Shown here in pieces: positions 11,563-22,091 of a stretch of 64,000 nucleotides of DNA. The stretch's first letter is position 1, and the number at the start of each line of letters is the position of its first letter. Position numbers and translations under genes: made by a program. The stretch comes from Pseudoscleropodium purum. Its lineage: Eukaryota > Streptophyta > Bryopsida > Hypnales > Brachytheciaceae. The notes under the pieces were generated by a model, which saw nothing but the letters and a program-made list of their open reading frames with translations, had not been told where the DNA came from and ran no database searches. The stretch is taken from the NCBI GenBank assembly GCA_963969395.1, contig OZ017802.1, forward strand, positions 7,628,501 through 7,692,500, read 5' to 3'.

Positions 11563-14500
11563 CTACTTTCCACCAGATGGACCACTACCTTCTCCCAAAA
11601 CAAAAGGAAAATCTGTTGTACCGAAGAGTTTAGCAGATGATTGACGAATTGACCGTTGTTGACTTGGACAGACTATTCGCCCTCCAGATTGAACTTCGAT
11701 GTCCACCTTATGAAATTGTTTCTTGGTTTCCGGAGAGAAGTCATCGTCCTCTTCACGCTTCGTTTTTTGTTTTCTTTTCGGTGATAAATCGACTTTGTCT
11801 GCCTTCAAGGTTCTCAAGTTGCTCTCCACACGATCTACCATCACTTGAACAACTTCATCATCTCCTTTCCCTTGCCATACTGTGAGGCAGTCTCCATCCA
11901 ATAGGAAAGCCTTCCAATGCCCTATAATATCGCCAATGTGCCTATCAAATGCTGCTGCCACATCTACAGATGAATGTCCTGTGCTTGTTTGTCCATTTGT
12001 ATCGTAGACAGCATGAACTTTTGCAGCGTCTTCCAACTTCGACAATAGAAGGGCCCTACCTACAAGGGTGTGGTTGTATGCCTTATACTGCTCATCGAAC
12101 TCTTTTCCATGGTTCACCTCCACCCAACTGTCTTCTGGTCCTCTCTCCACTTTTTTATCTGGAAAACGAAAGAACTTTTCGTGTTGCAAGCTCCAATGTC
12201 CCTCCATGTTGCGACAAAACATTTCGCGGGCCGCGTCATCTACGATTCCTCGAGCCCGCAATTCCACCTCTCTATTATGAGTCATCCACACATCCAAATC
12301 CAATAGTTGCTGAGATTCCTCGTACAAATTATGCCTCTGTTCATTTGCATTCCACCGGATTGGCTTCCTCCAATGTTGATAATTTTGAAATTTGTACGGC
12401 GCTTGATCAAGAGGAAGATTCCAACGATTGTATTCGTAGCTTGGAGGCATAGCTTCTAAAATACCAAACATTTCGTAGAACCTAGCACTCAATGGACTAC
12501 GACACTCACCACACACCGAACGAATGAGTGATGTTTTCACAATGCAAGTGACATGGAAAGTGTGGCGACATTGGCCCATGGTTACCGCACCTTCCGGTCC
12601 GAAGAGGCCTTGGCAAAGGCTACAACAACCATCCAAGATTGGAAAGGCTGGATCACAAGCATGCACCACTTGCTTGTCTTTCACATTGATGTGTGCTGAA
12701 AGTGTGTTGTAAGGGACCCATCCTTCCTCTACTTCCAAGGCCCAATTGATGGGTGGAGCTTGGTCCTTCTTTGTGTGGTTTAACCGTTCAAACATGGCAT
12801 CCATGTTTCTCCAACATGTGATCTCCGTATATCCCTTAGAAGGATGTTGATCAAACATAGTCTTGAACCAACTCAAAGAGCTTTGAATGGCATCGCAATT
12901 TTCATTCGACTCCATTACCAATGTTTGAAGACCTGCCATTGCTCGAGATAGTACAGAGGGTCTATTTTGGAGTCTTTGTACCCATGCTAACCATCGAGAC
13001 TCCAAGCCGCTAGATGGCATAAACTTCTTCAAATCCAAGCACAATTGCAATCGATTCAACTCGTATTCAACGATTCCTTTTGCTTCAATTGCCTCCTCTA
13101 ATTTATGCTTCAACTCTTCAAAGTCACAACTCTCCGTTTGTGTCTCCGCATTCACGTAAACGGATGAAAGTTTTTCCATTGATGGTTGTTGTGTCGCTTT
13201 TAACATGCTCATGTCGTGACTTTCTTGTACATTCACAATGGTAGGGTTGTCGCTTGCTTCGGCCTTATCAAAAGGAAGAGAGAGCTTATCTTCACTCTCT
13301 TGAGTCTCTTGACTGTTTCCGAGTACAATCACTAGTGAGATTGCAACTTCACTCGGATTCTTGGAGGTCCCTTATAATTCTACAATCCGTTTACGCATCT
13401 TCATCAACTCCTCCATTTGCCCCAATGATTGTTGATTTAAATGTTCAACCTCACTCTCCGAAGTCTTTAATTTCAACTTCAAGACTTTGCACCTTGCTTC
13501 CACTCCTCCAAGGTCAGCAATTTTCTTTTCATATTCCACCAATTGTAGTATGTGAACATCTCTTTCTTCGAAAAGTGGTCCGAAAGTCTTCGTGAGATTC
13601 TGAAATGCTATAGCACCTTTCAACATCTCTGGTGCCATGAAAGAAAACTCCTTAGCCAAATTCATAAAAGTCGGAGCAACTTTCGCTAAAAATTCAGTTG
13701 ACATCGTCATCTTGAAAGTTGTATCAAATATATGTGCAACATTCTTTGGATCTGCAAGTAGACTCATTGGAACAATAGTAGCACCATCATCGGGGTTAGA
13801 CGATCCGCCTATTTCTTCATGAAGGTTAGCAAACTGAACCGAGAGCTTCAAAAGATTTTCCAATTGTTTTAAATTGGACATATCTTGCAAGGTTTGATGT
13901 AGTGGACTTGGCAATGACGTTGTAAACGGAAACTCCTCCGCCTGCCTTTTACGCTTGGAACTCCATAATGAGGATATATTATCAATCTTCACGCCTTGTC
14001 CACGAAGCATATGTATTTTGTCTTCTAAACTTAACGTTGGACTAGATTCAACGCCTTAATGCATAGGCGGAGATTTGTAGACCAAACTATCAAAACAATT
14101 GTTGGCTATCAGAATATCAATTGTAGCATTAGCCTTTGCTACTTTCTCCGCCAAGACTTCGTCTACTTTACTTTTTGAAGTTTCCCCGCGTTCCGTGCAA
14201 ATATTGCTTTCGTTTACAAACTCCGTTTGCGTTTGTGCCGCAACATTTGATGTAAAGGTCAAACGCGTTGGAGCTGTGGAAAAGACTTCACCCTCCTACG
14301 CCTCTACATCTTTCTCTACATCTTTCCCCACATTTTTTTAAGAGCTTTCATTGATTGCTTTTGTTGGAGATTGTACAGACCGTAATTCTTCAACATTTGA
14401 GGCTTTCTCCACACCATCCGTTTTCACCTCAATAGTATTTTTTAATACTTTTTCTGTTTCTCCCTCTAAATTGTACAAGTCGGGAATGTCCTTTTGATTG

Positions 14501-14970
14501 GCTTTAAGTAGAAGTAGGCAAGCTGTTGTTGTCAGAAACGTGCTCCAATCAATCTTGCGCTCTAATATAAGTTCCGCGTAAACCATACACGCCACGCTAT
14601 AATTAATATAGCCTTTACTTTTGCACTTGTTTCCGAATAGAACACGCCACACCTCCTCAGATCGATGGACAAAATGTTTGTTGTTGCAAGTCCATGGTTT
14701 ACAACAAAAATCCCGTATATGACTCTTGTGCGACTCCTGAGGCCACAACTTGTCAATGTGGTACATTTTAACATAGGTCCTGCATATTTTTGATGTCCAA
14801 TACTCTGCATCTTCATCTTCCCACCCACTCTCTGCTTTAATTGTAGGGTCATTTAAAATGTCAAGCCGAAGGTCATGTGTAGCCCCCTTCACTTTGCTCT
14901 TCTTTTTGGCTTCGCTTCCCGGAGTCACTCCATCCATATTTCGATCACCTTTGCCGTTCATGATTGTCAA
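11563..14970 (-). pseudogene. Cargo gene 1: coiled-coil and RING-H2 protein, interrupted by in-frame stops
   Basis: One frame of 1,135 codons runs from ATG 14970 to TAG 11563-11565. It has in-frame stops at 14338-14340 (TAA), near 14298 (TAG), 14056-14058 (TAA) and 13372-13374 (TAA), and no frameshift. The longest open part is 13332-11563 (589 codons). Codons 49-150 form a domain shared with cargo gene 2 (GWEDED, YVKM.HI.KLW, MVYAELILERKIDW). The middle has charged, heptad-like stretches consistent with coiled coil (about 13400-13560). A RING-H2 finger at 12502-12624 has C-x2-C-x14-C-x-H-x2-H-x2-C-x10-C-x2-C, suggesting ubiquitin ligase activity. A basic stretch (SPKRKQKTKRE) near the C-terminus may be a nuclear signal. 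The intact zinc ligands suggest recent decay. I know no named family for the whole protein. Confidence 0.7.
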
Positions 14971-15173
14971 TTGGATTCAATAACCAATTGAAGTGAATAA
15001 AAAAATCTCACGTGATAGTCAAAAGTGATGGCATCAACTGTAACACAATAACAAAAGATAGAGGACCCCAACTCTCCACCCCGTAGGAGCAACTAGTGCA
15101 TAAAGCAATAGTAGCACATCCAACTTGGCACCGAAGGAGAATTGAAGTGAGAAGAAATGAAAGTCACTCCACC

Positions 15174-15179
15174 CTTATA
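15174..15179 (-). promoter_or_regulatory. TATA box of cargo gene 1
   Basis: On the - strand this reads CTATAAGGG, right at the gene-side edge of the CpG-rich tract and about 205 bp before the ATG. Position and spacing match the TATA elements of the two other cargo genes. Confidence 0.5.
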
Positions 15180-15418
15180 GCCGTCTGCCGCCGGACCTGC
15201 CCCGGACCACGCGAAGCGGCCCCAAACCTCGCGTCCACCGCGCGGACCGACGACGTCCGCATCGGCAGCGGACGCACCGTCCGCTCGTTGCCTCGTCCAA
15301 CCGCCGCATCCGCCCGGACTGTCCACACTGTCCGCCTTCCGACGCCGTCTGCGCTTTGTACACGCCGACCGCCCCACTTAAACACTGACCGCCGACGGCG
15401 TCCGCCCAGCTGTCCATT
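15180..15418 (-). promoter_or_regulatory. CpG-rich CGGACG tract upstream of cargo gene 1
   Basis: A GC-rich island with GTCCGC, CGGAC and GCGGACGC words on both strands. It abuts the TATA box of cargo gene 1 and ends abruptly at both sides. It shares its vocabulary with the tracts at both element ends. Several long open frames cross it in different frames, none with protein-like composition. Confidence 0.6.
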
Positions 15419-15540
15419 GGTACATCCTATGAGGCCATTATTATTCAAAAAGAGCGGTAACATTTCAAAAATAAAACAGCCTAATAATCATTGCTAAATG
15501 AGGATCAATGTAATTGATTTATCATTTAAAAAAAAAAAAT

Positions 15541-15577
15541 GTAAACCCTAAACCCTATACCCTAATTACCCTAAACC
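15541..15577 (+). repeat. Short interstitial telomere-like repeats
   Basis: AAACCCTAAACCCTATACCC is followed by further ACCCTAA variants, about four or five degenerate copies of the plant telomere word CCCTAAA. It may be a chance or microsatellite-like run, or a promoter telo-box cluster. Confidence 0.4.
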
Positions 15578-17332
15578 TTTTCTTTTCTCCCCTAAATTGT
15601 TTTATGAATGAAGGGAATGTGGTTAAGTTAAATATGTTTGGATTATTTACTTATATTATCCTTCTAAATAGGTTTTGAGCAGATCTGAAGATGGTGGGAA
15701 TTTTTTTAAAGTTCATTAGGAAATCAAATGTTTTGCAGAAATAATCAATTCCTTTTTCATCGTAAGCAAATGAAATTTTTTAAAAAGGCCCCAATACATA
15801 ATTAGAATAATAGTTTAATGGATTTCAATCTCATGATATTTAATGAAAGGTTGTGTTTTCTAATTAGAAGTGCATCACGATCTTCAAATGAACATCGAGT
15901 CTTTCATATTTTTTAATGAAATTTTGATTAGATTTGAAAACAAAGAAAAAGAATCAATGTTTTAACTTTCAAATCATGTATGGCTATATTTTTCCTTAAA
16001 AACATAGAAAAATTCGTTACTTGAGTTGGTGGAGTAGAATACATTATACACTTATACATGTGCTATATTTATTTTGAACGGTAATTCCAATATTCTTATT
16101 TCAGATGTTTTTAAATATTAACTTAAAAAAAGAGGGTTCATTATTTAAAGATCTAAAAAATTAACAAATATAATTTCTATTATAAATAGGAATTGAATTC
16201 GGAATTCGAATTTTGAAATGATTCAAATGAACAAGATATTGATTATAAAATATTTCTTTGTTTAAGTTTTCAAAATGAATTCACGAAACAATTGCAAACT
16301 TTTGAACATAGGTATATGGTATTGTTTCTGGTTTGTACTTTGTAGAGTATAATACTTCAATTTTAATCCTAAATAAATGAAAGAACTCCACATGAATGAA
16401 ATGTTTCTATGTATTGCACAAAGATTTCTACCAATTACTATGATAATTAAATACATTGTTACATTTCATAAAATATTCTACATAGAAAGAAAAAATCATT
16501 TCAGTTTTCAATCATGATAAACGATGTCTTCTACTCTTTTTGATATATGTTCATTTTGTATAACGTGTACATTGTACAATCTTTGAGAACAGGGTAGTTC
16601 ATTTTTCATTTTCAGCTCTCATTGAAATAGAAAATATATTTGTGTTAATGTGTTTGGATTTTGAAATCATTATGTATTCTACGGTCTTGCAAGAATGCAT
16701 CTTACTCCTTCCTTTGAATCCTTTTGATATTTTCTTTTTTTTCCTTTTCTTTTTGTCTCGTAGGGCTCTTATTCTCTTGTTCTCTTCATTTGACCAACCT
16801 ATTTGGCTTGGCTCTTTTCTTTTTTTTTTAATGCAATGGTTTATGCATATGTTATAAAAAATATATATTATTTATTTAAAATTAATATATTGATGAACAA
16901 ACGCATAAAGGCATTCCATTCTTTCACATTTAAAGTTATAAATCTATCATAAATCACTCTTGCAAATTTGAATGATTGAATCGAAAATTTGAAAATGTAA
17001 TTACAAGAGCTTTCAATTCAATCAATTGCATAAATCATAAATGTTGAAATGCAACTCGTATGAGTTTAGCATCTATGAAGATTAATTCATGCCATCCACA
17101 TGCAATTTTCCAATTTAATAAAATGCAATTGAGTACTTCAATTTCTTTCTTTCCAATTCTCCAAGTAACATTCACTTCATATCTTTCTCTATTTGTTTAT
17201 CTACTTTTTGGCAACAAATGGAGAAACCATCTTTGTCTATATTTGCACATGCACTCTTATTTGATTGATGAAGAATAGATCTATGAAATATATAATCATT
17301 GATTTGTTCATGTTGATTTATCTAATATATTT

Positions 17333-17336
<4 letters not shown>

Positions 17337-17365
<29 letters not shown>
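17337..17365. repeat. TA dinucleotide microsatellite
   Basis: About 14 uninterrupted TA units. Confidence 0.9.
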
Positions 17366-17367
<2 letters not shown>

Positions 17368-17569
17368 TTAAAGGAGTATGGAAGACAAGATTGACAGATT
17401 GTGTTCAAATGTTGTTGATTTTGAAATGATTTAGTACTATATCATTTATAAGAATATTATAATAGTATTATGTTATAATATTCCTAAAAAAATTGCGACA
17501 AATATTAAAATACATGCTAAGTTAGGTTTGTTAGCCTACCAATTGTTCATTAATAGACATAATTGAGTA

Positions 17570-17776
17570 GCCCCCTTAAATGAAACATTCACTATCTAAT
17601 ATCTTACAATCCAAATGGTGGATTTGTCTAAAAATTTTTCCACATCTTTTCCAACTAATTTACTACAAGATCCTACGGTTACATAGGCCCCAAAGTATTT
17701 TTCTTCTAAGACTTGGTATTTGCACTACTATTGGCAGTTTTGAAGTGCTTTTAGTGAAAAGAACTTTAGAGGTTAA
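17570..17776 (+). mobile_element. Fragment of TTAA-type element (subfamily B), right end
   Basis: It shares the phrase TACAAGATCCTACGGTTACAT and the terminal ACTTTAGAGGTTAA with the right halves of 39770-40718 and 43230-44160. The left half is missing. It lies inside the hAT-like element. Confidence 0.5.
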
Positions 17777-17844
17777 ACATTTATACCGTGAGATTTTGAA
17801 AAAAGAATAATTTGCTTCATTGGGTTTAGGGATTAAGGTGAGCC

Positions 17845-17993
17845 ATCCGCCCTGTCCGCCCCGTCCTCCGTCCGCCCTGTCCGTCCGATCCGGCGTCCGC
17901 CCTATCCGTCCCGTCCGCCCGGTTACGGCCGTCCGATTGACACGCGGACTGATGTGGTCCGCATGATCTGGACGTCCGCCTCGGGGCGTCCGC
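17845..17993 (+). promoter_or_regulatory. CpG-rich CGGACG tract upstream of cargo gene 2
   Basis: Dense GTCCGCCC and CGTCCGCC words, the same vocabulary as the element ends. It ends directly at a TATATATAT box (17995-18003) and lies about 230 bp before the ATG of cargo gene 2. Confidence 0.6.
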
Positions 17994-17994
17994 A

Positions 17995-18003
17995 TATATA
18001 TAT
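17995..18003 (+). promoter_or_regulatory. TATA box of cargo gene 2
   Basis: TATATATAT lies immediately after the CpG-rich tract, about 224 bp before ATG 18227. Arrangement and distance equal those of the other two cargo genes. Confidence 0.5.
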
Positions 18004-18226
18004 GGGGAGGCAGATGGCTCATTCCGAACAATCGTTCTCTTTTAGAGTGGGCGGACCAATGCCTTGGAAGCTCTGCGTGCCCCTTCCGCTTTGAGTGAAC
18101 GATTGTTGTGAGATTGTTACAAATTTTCACAAAATTCACGCTTGTGAAATTTTAATTAATTAATTAAATCAAAATTTTGGTTCTTAAGCTTTCTAATTGT
18201 TTCATTCTCTTTGCTTCGGCTTCATC

Positions 18227-19489
18227 ATGCCGAAAGATAGAACACCCAAAAAAAGTAGTCGAAAGGGAAGACCCCAATTGTTCGATTGGGATGCTTGGGC
18301 CGATCCATTGTGCGTGGGTGAACTGGGATGGGAAGAGGAACCAACAAGAGTGTGGGATTGCTCAATGTGCAAGAAGTATGTGAAAATGACTCACATTCAA
18401 AAACTTTGGCGACGTGAACGTGTAGAGCACCAAGCGCCACGTTGGGAAGGACAAATGTCTACGTACCAAAGTGAGCACTTCAAACAATGATACACACAAG
18501 TGCATCGAGTTCTTGGCATTAAAAGCGCCAAACCAAATATAATGAATTATAATGTTATGGCAATGGTTTGGGCAGAGATTGTACTCCACAAGGACGTGAA
18601 CTGGCGTACCGCTACAGGTCGCAATGTGGAGAACTATACGTGCACGGATGCCGTTATAGATACACAGTGGAGGGGCGCAAATGATTGCATGCCAGAGTGG
18701 TCCAATCGAGGTTATCTACAACAACCTTCAGTTGTTCTATAAGATGCTGAAGATGCGTGGACAGATGACGATGATGACGATGATATGCAAGCGCCTGTCA
18801 CATTTGGAGTTAGGCACAAGCGGGTAAAAGAACGAGAACGAATTGAATTCGAACAACAAATGCAAGAGGCAACACGCAGAAGCCTTCAAGATCGTGGATG
18901 GCAAGATAGGCATGGTAGGTCCTACAGACGTGAACATGGAACGCGAGAATCTGAACAAGGAAGAGGTGGTTCATACTCTGGTTACGATCCTCAAAATAGA
19001 TATGAAGGTGGAAGAGGGAGCTATGGATCCATGCATTATGGTGGTTCAAGTGCAGTTGGTTCTCATTATGGCACTCCCCCTGAAATTGGCTCTCAAGGTG
19101 GAGCAGGTAGCTATGACAACACGCACTATGGTAGGTCTAGTGGATCTGGTTCATATTATACGACGCCCACTTAAGTGGGCTCCGAAGGTAGTGGAAGAAG
19201 CCATGTAACCCCGTAGTATAGTTGCTCTTTTTACGAAAGCGCCCAATACTATCCGGGATCAACTAGAAGTGATTCATACGGGTATCATGGGGCCTCTTAT
19301 TATGGGGCTTCAAATGAAAGAGGATCAGAGCCTATTATTCCGGTTCTTCTTCCTACTTTTGGAGGTTCAAACTATGGACAAGGAGGTGCACCGAGTGGAT
19401 ATCACGGAAACTACGGAGGTGATCCGTTCATTGGAGTACAAAGAAGAGACAACGGTCAACAATTTGAGTCCGATTCAGATTCCGAATAA
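18227..19489 (+). pseudogene. Cargo gene 2: shared-domain protein with Gly/Tyr/Ser-rich tail, interrupted by in-frame stops
   Basis: A single frame of 420 codons runs from ATG 18227 (MPKDRTPKK, basic like the start of cargo gene 3) to TAA 19487-19489. In-frame stops are TGA 18488-18490, TAA 18740-18742, TAA 19172-19174 and TAG near 19217. There is no frameshift. Codons 34-130 align with codons 49-150 of cargo gene 1: GWEEE, W..C..C..YVKM.HI.KLW..E, HF, RVL, NYNVMAMVWAEIVL, VNW.T. A cysteine pair (CSMC) is present. Next come an acidic run (DDDDDDD), a charged helical segment (KERERIEFEQQMQEATRR) and a low-complexity tail rich in YGG, GGS and SYG, resembling prion-like tails of RNA-binding proteins. 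The product ends in an acidic SDSDSE. The function is unknown to me. The likely role is element-encoded or captured and spread with it. The frame is too consistent to be chance despite the stops. Confidence 0.6.
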
Positions 19490-20090
19490 AAAAACATGCA
19501 AGTATATAGTGAGCATGTATTTGCTCAATTTTCTCATTTTTACTCTCATGACAAGTATAGAGCACTAGATTGGTAGAAGTAGTACAAAATTTTAAATGAA
19601 TAGAACAATTTTGAACAACAATTTTGTTCACATTTTCAAAAAGTGTTGTGTAATAGTGTACACCAAGTATGTATGTAGGCAAGCATATTGTTGAAGACAT
19701 CATTGTATTATTTTATAATAGCGTTGATGTATAAGGCTATAAGCGACTTTGATAAATAATAAAAATATGAAGAAGAAATGTAACTTTGTAAGAGCCATAT
19801 TATGTCTATTTTTGAATTTAGCATTCGAGGTTAAATATGTACTAGCATGGTGTGAATTTTGAAATTATTGTTGTGTGTTTATTACATTTAGAAACTTGTA
19901 AATGGTATAAATGTATTTCTAATTAATTTATGAAAGATTGAATTATTTGAATATTTAAAATTTTTTTATTTTTCATTCAACGATTGCTAAAAACTAAAAT
20001 GATTTCTTATTTGTATGAAGAAATGCCCAAATTAGACAATTAGTGGTTCTTCTTTAGATTCTATTTTCAAATATGGAAAATAAATCGTAT
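19490..20090. other. 3' flank of cargo gene 2
   Basis: AT-rich non-coding sequence with AATAAA-like words (near 19487 and 19756) that could serve polyadenylation. No other feature seen. Confidence 0.4.
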
Positions 20091-20375
20091 CGGGCGGACG
20101 CTTGATTTGTCCGCCCGTGGCCGTCCGATCGGGCAGACGCGGCTGTAGGGTTTCGGGGAGGCAGACGACTGATGCGTCCGCCAGCCGCAACCCGTCCAAT
20201 TGGACGGACGGTTTGGGGCCGTCCGCCGCTACCCGTCGGATCGGGCGGACGCCAGATTTGTCCGCCCGTGGCCGTCCAATCGGGCGGACGGGGCTCGAGG
20301 GTTTTGGGGAGGCGGATGGCCGATGCGTCAGCCAGCCGCAGCCCGTCCGATGGGGCAGACGGGCCGTCCACACCT
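20091..20375 (+). promoter_or_regulatory. CpG-rich tract upstream of cargo gene 3, with internal tandem duplication
   Basis: Two direct copies with a period of about 151 bp: CGGGCGGACGCTTGATTTGT starts at 20091 and CGGGCGGACGCCAGATTTGT at 20242. Each is followed by CCGCCCGTGGCCGTCC and a GGGTTT(C/T)GGGGAGGC motif. The tract ends at a TATAAG box and lies just upstream of the kinase-like gene. It has the same word content as the four other tracts. Confidence 0.7.
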
Positions 20376-20381
20376 TATAAG
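20376..20381 (+). promoter_or_regulatory. TATA box of cargo gene 3
   Basis: TATAAG lies at the end of the CpG-rich tract, 222 bp before ATG 20598, followed by a short GGGCGGACGG block. Confidence 0.5.
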
Positions 20382-20597
20382 AGGGGCGGACGGGCCGTCC
20401 GCATTGTCACTTTTGCTTTGCCCCTTGTGAATGCAAGGTGGAGCAGAGAGCTTGGTGGTTCGTTCTCCATTGGCTCCTTTCCGAGGCAAGGCAAGAGTGG
20501 TTTATTGGGGCCCCCTTGTTGCCAATTTTTTGGACACTTGTGCGTGAATTCAATTTTAAATTAAAAAATTTGATCGATATCAGTTTCATTTGTCACA

Positions 20598-21887
20598 ATG
20601 CCGAACGGGAAGAAGAAGGTTGCAAAGCTTAAACATAGAGAGGGACCATCAAACTTGAAGGTAGCTCGCCAAAGTCCTTCGGAAGAATGCAAGAAATTCA
20701 TGATCGAGCGCATCGTTCAATTTTATGAATCGGAAACAACATTGTCTTTAGACAATAAATACATCAGATATCAAGAGGAGTGCATGTCTAAATTCAAGGT
20801 AGACATGACACAAATGTTGTTGGATGCATTGAATATGGCGAAGTGGCATAACGAAATGCATAAAACGCACTTCACCAAATGTTTGGAAAACAAGGTTCAT
20901 GACGCTTTGTGGAATTCCAAAGTCATTTTGGTTAAATATGGCAAGGAATATCGACCCAATGACGCCCAGTTTGAAGAAGTGATTCTGAAAGCGGACTTAT
21001 TTAGGGGGCGATGTGCTCCATTCGCCAAAAAGCACAATCGAGTTGGTTCAATTGGTTGGTGGAAAAGCAATGATGGAGTTGCTGAAGCGGAAAGGACCAA
21101 ACGGCACCTCATCGCACTTCCAAATACAACACGCGTGATTGCTATTGATGTTAGAACGATGAGAGGTGGATATGCAACGATTCGAAAGGTTCGTATTGAA
21201 GGATGTCCAGGAATACTTCCTTATTCGGAGTTTGTGGCAAAAAAAACCATTCACCACCAAACTCGACCCGATTTTGCAAAGTTAGAACATCAAAACGAAT
21301 CAATGGCTGTTCGAATTCCACACGCGGGTGTGATACGGTTTGTTGCGATGTACGGAACGACGTGTGAAGGTTATGCGTATTGGTGGAATGGTGGAACTCT
21401 TCGACAAATGTTGAATATGGATAAGGACTTTCCAGACAACATTCAAATCCGTTTGATGTATACGAATCCAACCGAAGAGGAGGTTGTAAAAACTCATCAT
21501 TTAGGACGATATCGGAAGAAGCACACGGAGTTGACATGGGCGTTTATGCATATAATGTATGCAGTGCATGTTGTTGGACATTTGCACAATGATCTTTCTC
21601 CGGACAACATCTTGTTGCATTTTCCAGAGGATGAGTCACGTGTGTACATTGGAGTTTGCGATTGGGGTATGACCACCTTAGCTTCTCAGCCAATGAAGTC
21701 TTTGTACACATTCACATCAGCAGATGAGATAAAACAGACTTTGCAGAGGAGATGGTGGGTGGATCCACGTATTGCATATTTGCATAAATCAGGTGCAGAT
21801 GTGGAAGTCATTCCGATGTATTCACGTAAGTCGGAAAAGTATACTATTCGAAAAATTGCTCTACGGATGAATGGAAACAACATGTGA
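20598..21887 (+). CDS. Cargo gene 3: protein-kinase-fold protein
   Basis: An intronless frame of 429 codons. ATG 20598 lies in a CACAATGCCG context and gives a basic N-terminus (MPNGKKKVAKLK). Residues 1-165 match nothing I know. The kinase core follows: a weak Gly-rich loop (MRGGYATIRKVRIEG), the ATP-binding lysine in FVAKKT (about residue 215), a helix-C-like glutamate, a catalytic loop HNDLSPDNILLH (about residues 330-341) and the metal-binding CDWGM (Asp about 355). The catalytic Lys, Asp and Asn and the DxG are present, with DWG instead of DFG, so activity is plausible. In frame after the TGA at 21885-21887 a further 67 codons continue (21888-22088, stop 22089-22091: ETYFNLLLKTPS...), reading like the C-terminal lobe. 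The TGA therefore probably truncates an originally longer protein of about 496 residues. It carries one stop where gene 2 has four. Confidence 0.7.
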   Translation: MPNGKKKVAKLKHREGPSNLKVARQSPSEECKKFMIERIVQFYESETTLSLDNKYIRYQEECMSKFKVDMTQMLLDALNMAKWHNEMHKTHFTKCLENKVHDALWNSKVILVKYGKEYRPNDAQFEEVILKADLFRGRCAPFAKKHNRVGSIGWWKSNDGVAEAERTKRHLIALPNTTRVIAIDVRTMRGGYATIRKVRIEGCPGILPYSEFVAKKTIHHQTRPDFAKLEHQNESMAVRIPHAGVIRFVAMYGTTCEGYAYWWNGGTLRQMLNMDKDFPDNIQIRLMYTNPTEEEVVKTHHLGRYRKKHTELTWAFMHIMYAVHVVGHLHNDLSPDNILLHFPEDESRVYIGVCDWGMTTLASQPMKSLYTFTSADEIKQTLQRRWWVDPRIAYLHKSGADVEVIPMYSRKSEKYTIRKIALRMNGNNM

Positions 21888-22091
21888 GAGACGTATTTCA
21901 ACTTGCTACTTAAAACACCTAGTGCGACACAATTTGCCTTTCATTACTTTGCAAAAGTATTTTATACTTATTTGAAGCGCATTTCTTCGAAGATTGACGA
22001 TGAAAATACTAGTTTGGCCCATGTAATTACGCAATTTTCTAATACATATCGTTGGCCGATGCCAGATGAACATTTCCGCCATTTATATTAG
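21888..22091 (+). pseudogene. In-frame C-terminal continuation of cargo gene 3
   Basis: The same frame as the kinase-like gene stays open for 67 codons after the TGA and closes with TAG at 22089-22091. Its content (FHYFAKVFYTYLKRISSKID) is protein-like and amphipathic. A single CGA-to-TGA or TGG-to-TGA change would explain the break. Whether the stop is a true end or a lesion cannot be settled here. Confidence 0.5.

Larger units (their letters stand above)
15419..17844. other. AT-rich spacer inside the hAT-like element
   Basis: No gene was recognised here. It contains telomere-like CCCTAAA words at 15541-15575, a TA dinucleotide run at 17337-17365, and at 17570-17776 the right part of a TTAA-type element (subfamily B) ending ACTTTAGAGGTTAA. 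The spacer therefore contains older transposon debris carried along by the hAT-like element. Confidence 0.5.

Noticed and set aside
15093..15497. Several overlapping frames of 80-130 codons on both strands in the CpG-rich tract
   Set aside because: Four frames are open at once because GC-rich repeats lack stops. Composition is Arg/Gly/Pro biased and no frame is favoured.
20032..20564. Frames of 90-130 codons over the kinase-gene promoter tract
   Set aside because: They follow the 151-bp tandem duplication and exist in several frames and both strands, with no protein-like features.
11563..22091. Alternative genetic code (stops read as Gln or Arg) for the cargo genes
   Set aside because: All three stop codons occur internally and the host genes use TAG and TAA as stops. 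Mutation is simpler.
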